Below the pieces are notes generated by a model. The model searched no databases and was not told the origin of the DNA. It was given only the letters and a program-made list of their open reading frames with translations. Positions 5,325 to 5,332 of a stretch of 5,332 bases of DNA are shown here, piece by piece. This stretch comes from Verrucomicrobia bacterium UBA3063 (GTDB lineage: Bacteria; Verrucomicrobiota; Verrucomicrobiia; Methylacidiphilales; Verrucolacustridaceae), in assembly GCA_002366885.1 (NCBI GenBank), contig DFCD01000075.1, positions 1-5,332 of the forward strand, in the 5' to 3' direction. Every line of letters starts with the position of its first letter. The first letter of the stretch is position 1. The position numbers were made by a program, and so were the translations under genes.

Positions 5325-5332
5325 TTCCCGGA

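Overview
The window is a high-GC bacterial chromosome segment with strong C/G preference at third codon positions. It holds ordinary housekeeping and envelope genes and shows no phage, transposase or CRISPR signal. Gene content and protein style (QueG, a small TPR lipoprotein, a 'MADKT...ENVPGKWYVDDSC' ferredoxin next to a flavodoxin-less CysJ-like reductase, and an anchored L,D-transpeptidase) would fit Verrucomicrobiota or a relative. That placement is an inference from recollection of protein families, not a proven assignment. Most starts lack an obvious Shine-Dalgarno sequence.

Layout. Positions 1-576 (+) are the 3' part of queG (epoxyqueuosine reductase, tRNA modification), cut by the window edge. 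Its stop interlocks with the stop of a convergent TPR lipoprotein gene (573-1394, -). A short divergent spacer with a small inverted repeat leads into an NAD-dependent sugar-nucleotide epimerase (1484-2377, +). A tRNA-Leu(UAA) follows (2427-2511, +). After an AT-richer spacer comes a tightly packed + strand cluster: a one-cluster [4Fe-4S] ferredoxin (2684-2917), a CysJ-type FAD/NADPH reductase lacking the flavodoxin domain (2926-4062), and cell-wall genes (4069-5324).

The last part is the most interesting. A 74-residue ORF with one N-terminal membrane anchor (4069-4293) runs into a stretch of nine A (4270-4278) and stops at once. The -1 frame is open from there, through a Pro-rich linker, into a signal-less L,D-transpeptidase ORF with a PG-binding domain, a LysM-like segment and a YkuD domain with an intact SHGC motif (4428-5324). 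A very strong GC hairpin with a UCCG tetraloop (4293-4325) lies 14 nt after the A run. The simplest reading is one 418-residue membrane-anchored L,D-transpeptidase. It could be produced by slippage at A9 (transcriptional or ribosomal), or be split by a one-base homopolymer indel that is either a real mutation or an assembly error.

The ferredoxin and the reductase probably work as a pair: NADPH reduces FAD, and the ferredoxin takes the place of the missing FMN domain in passing electrons to an acceptor not encoded in the window. The transpeptidase, lipoprotein and epimerase belong to envelope biology but share no evident single pathway.
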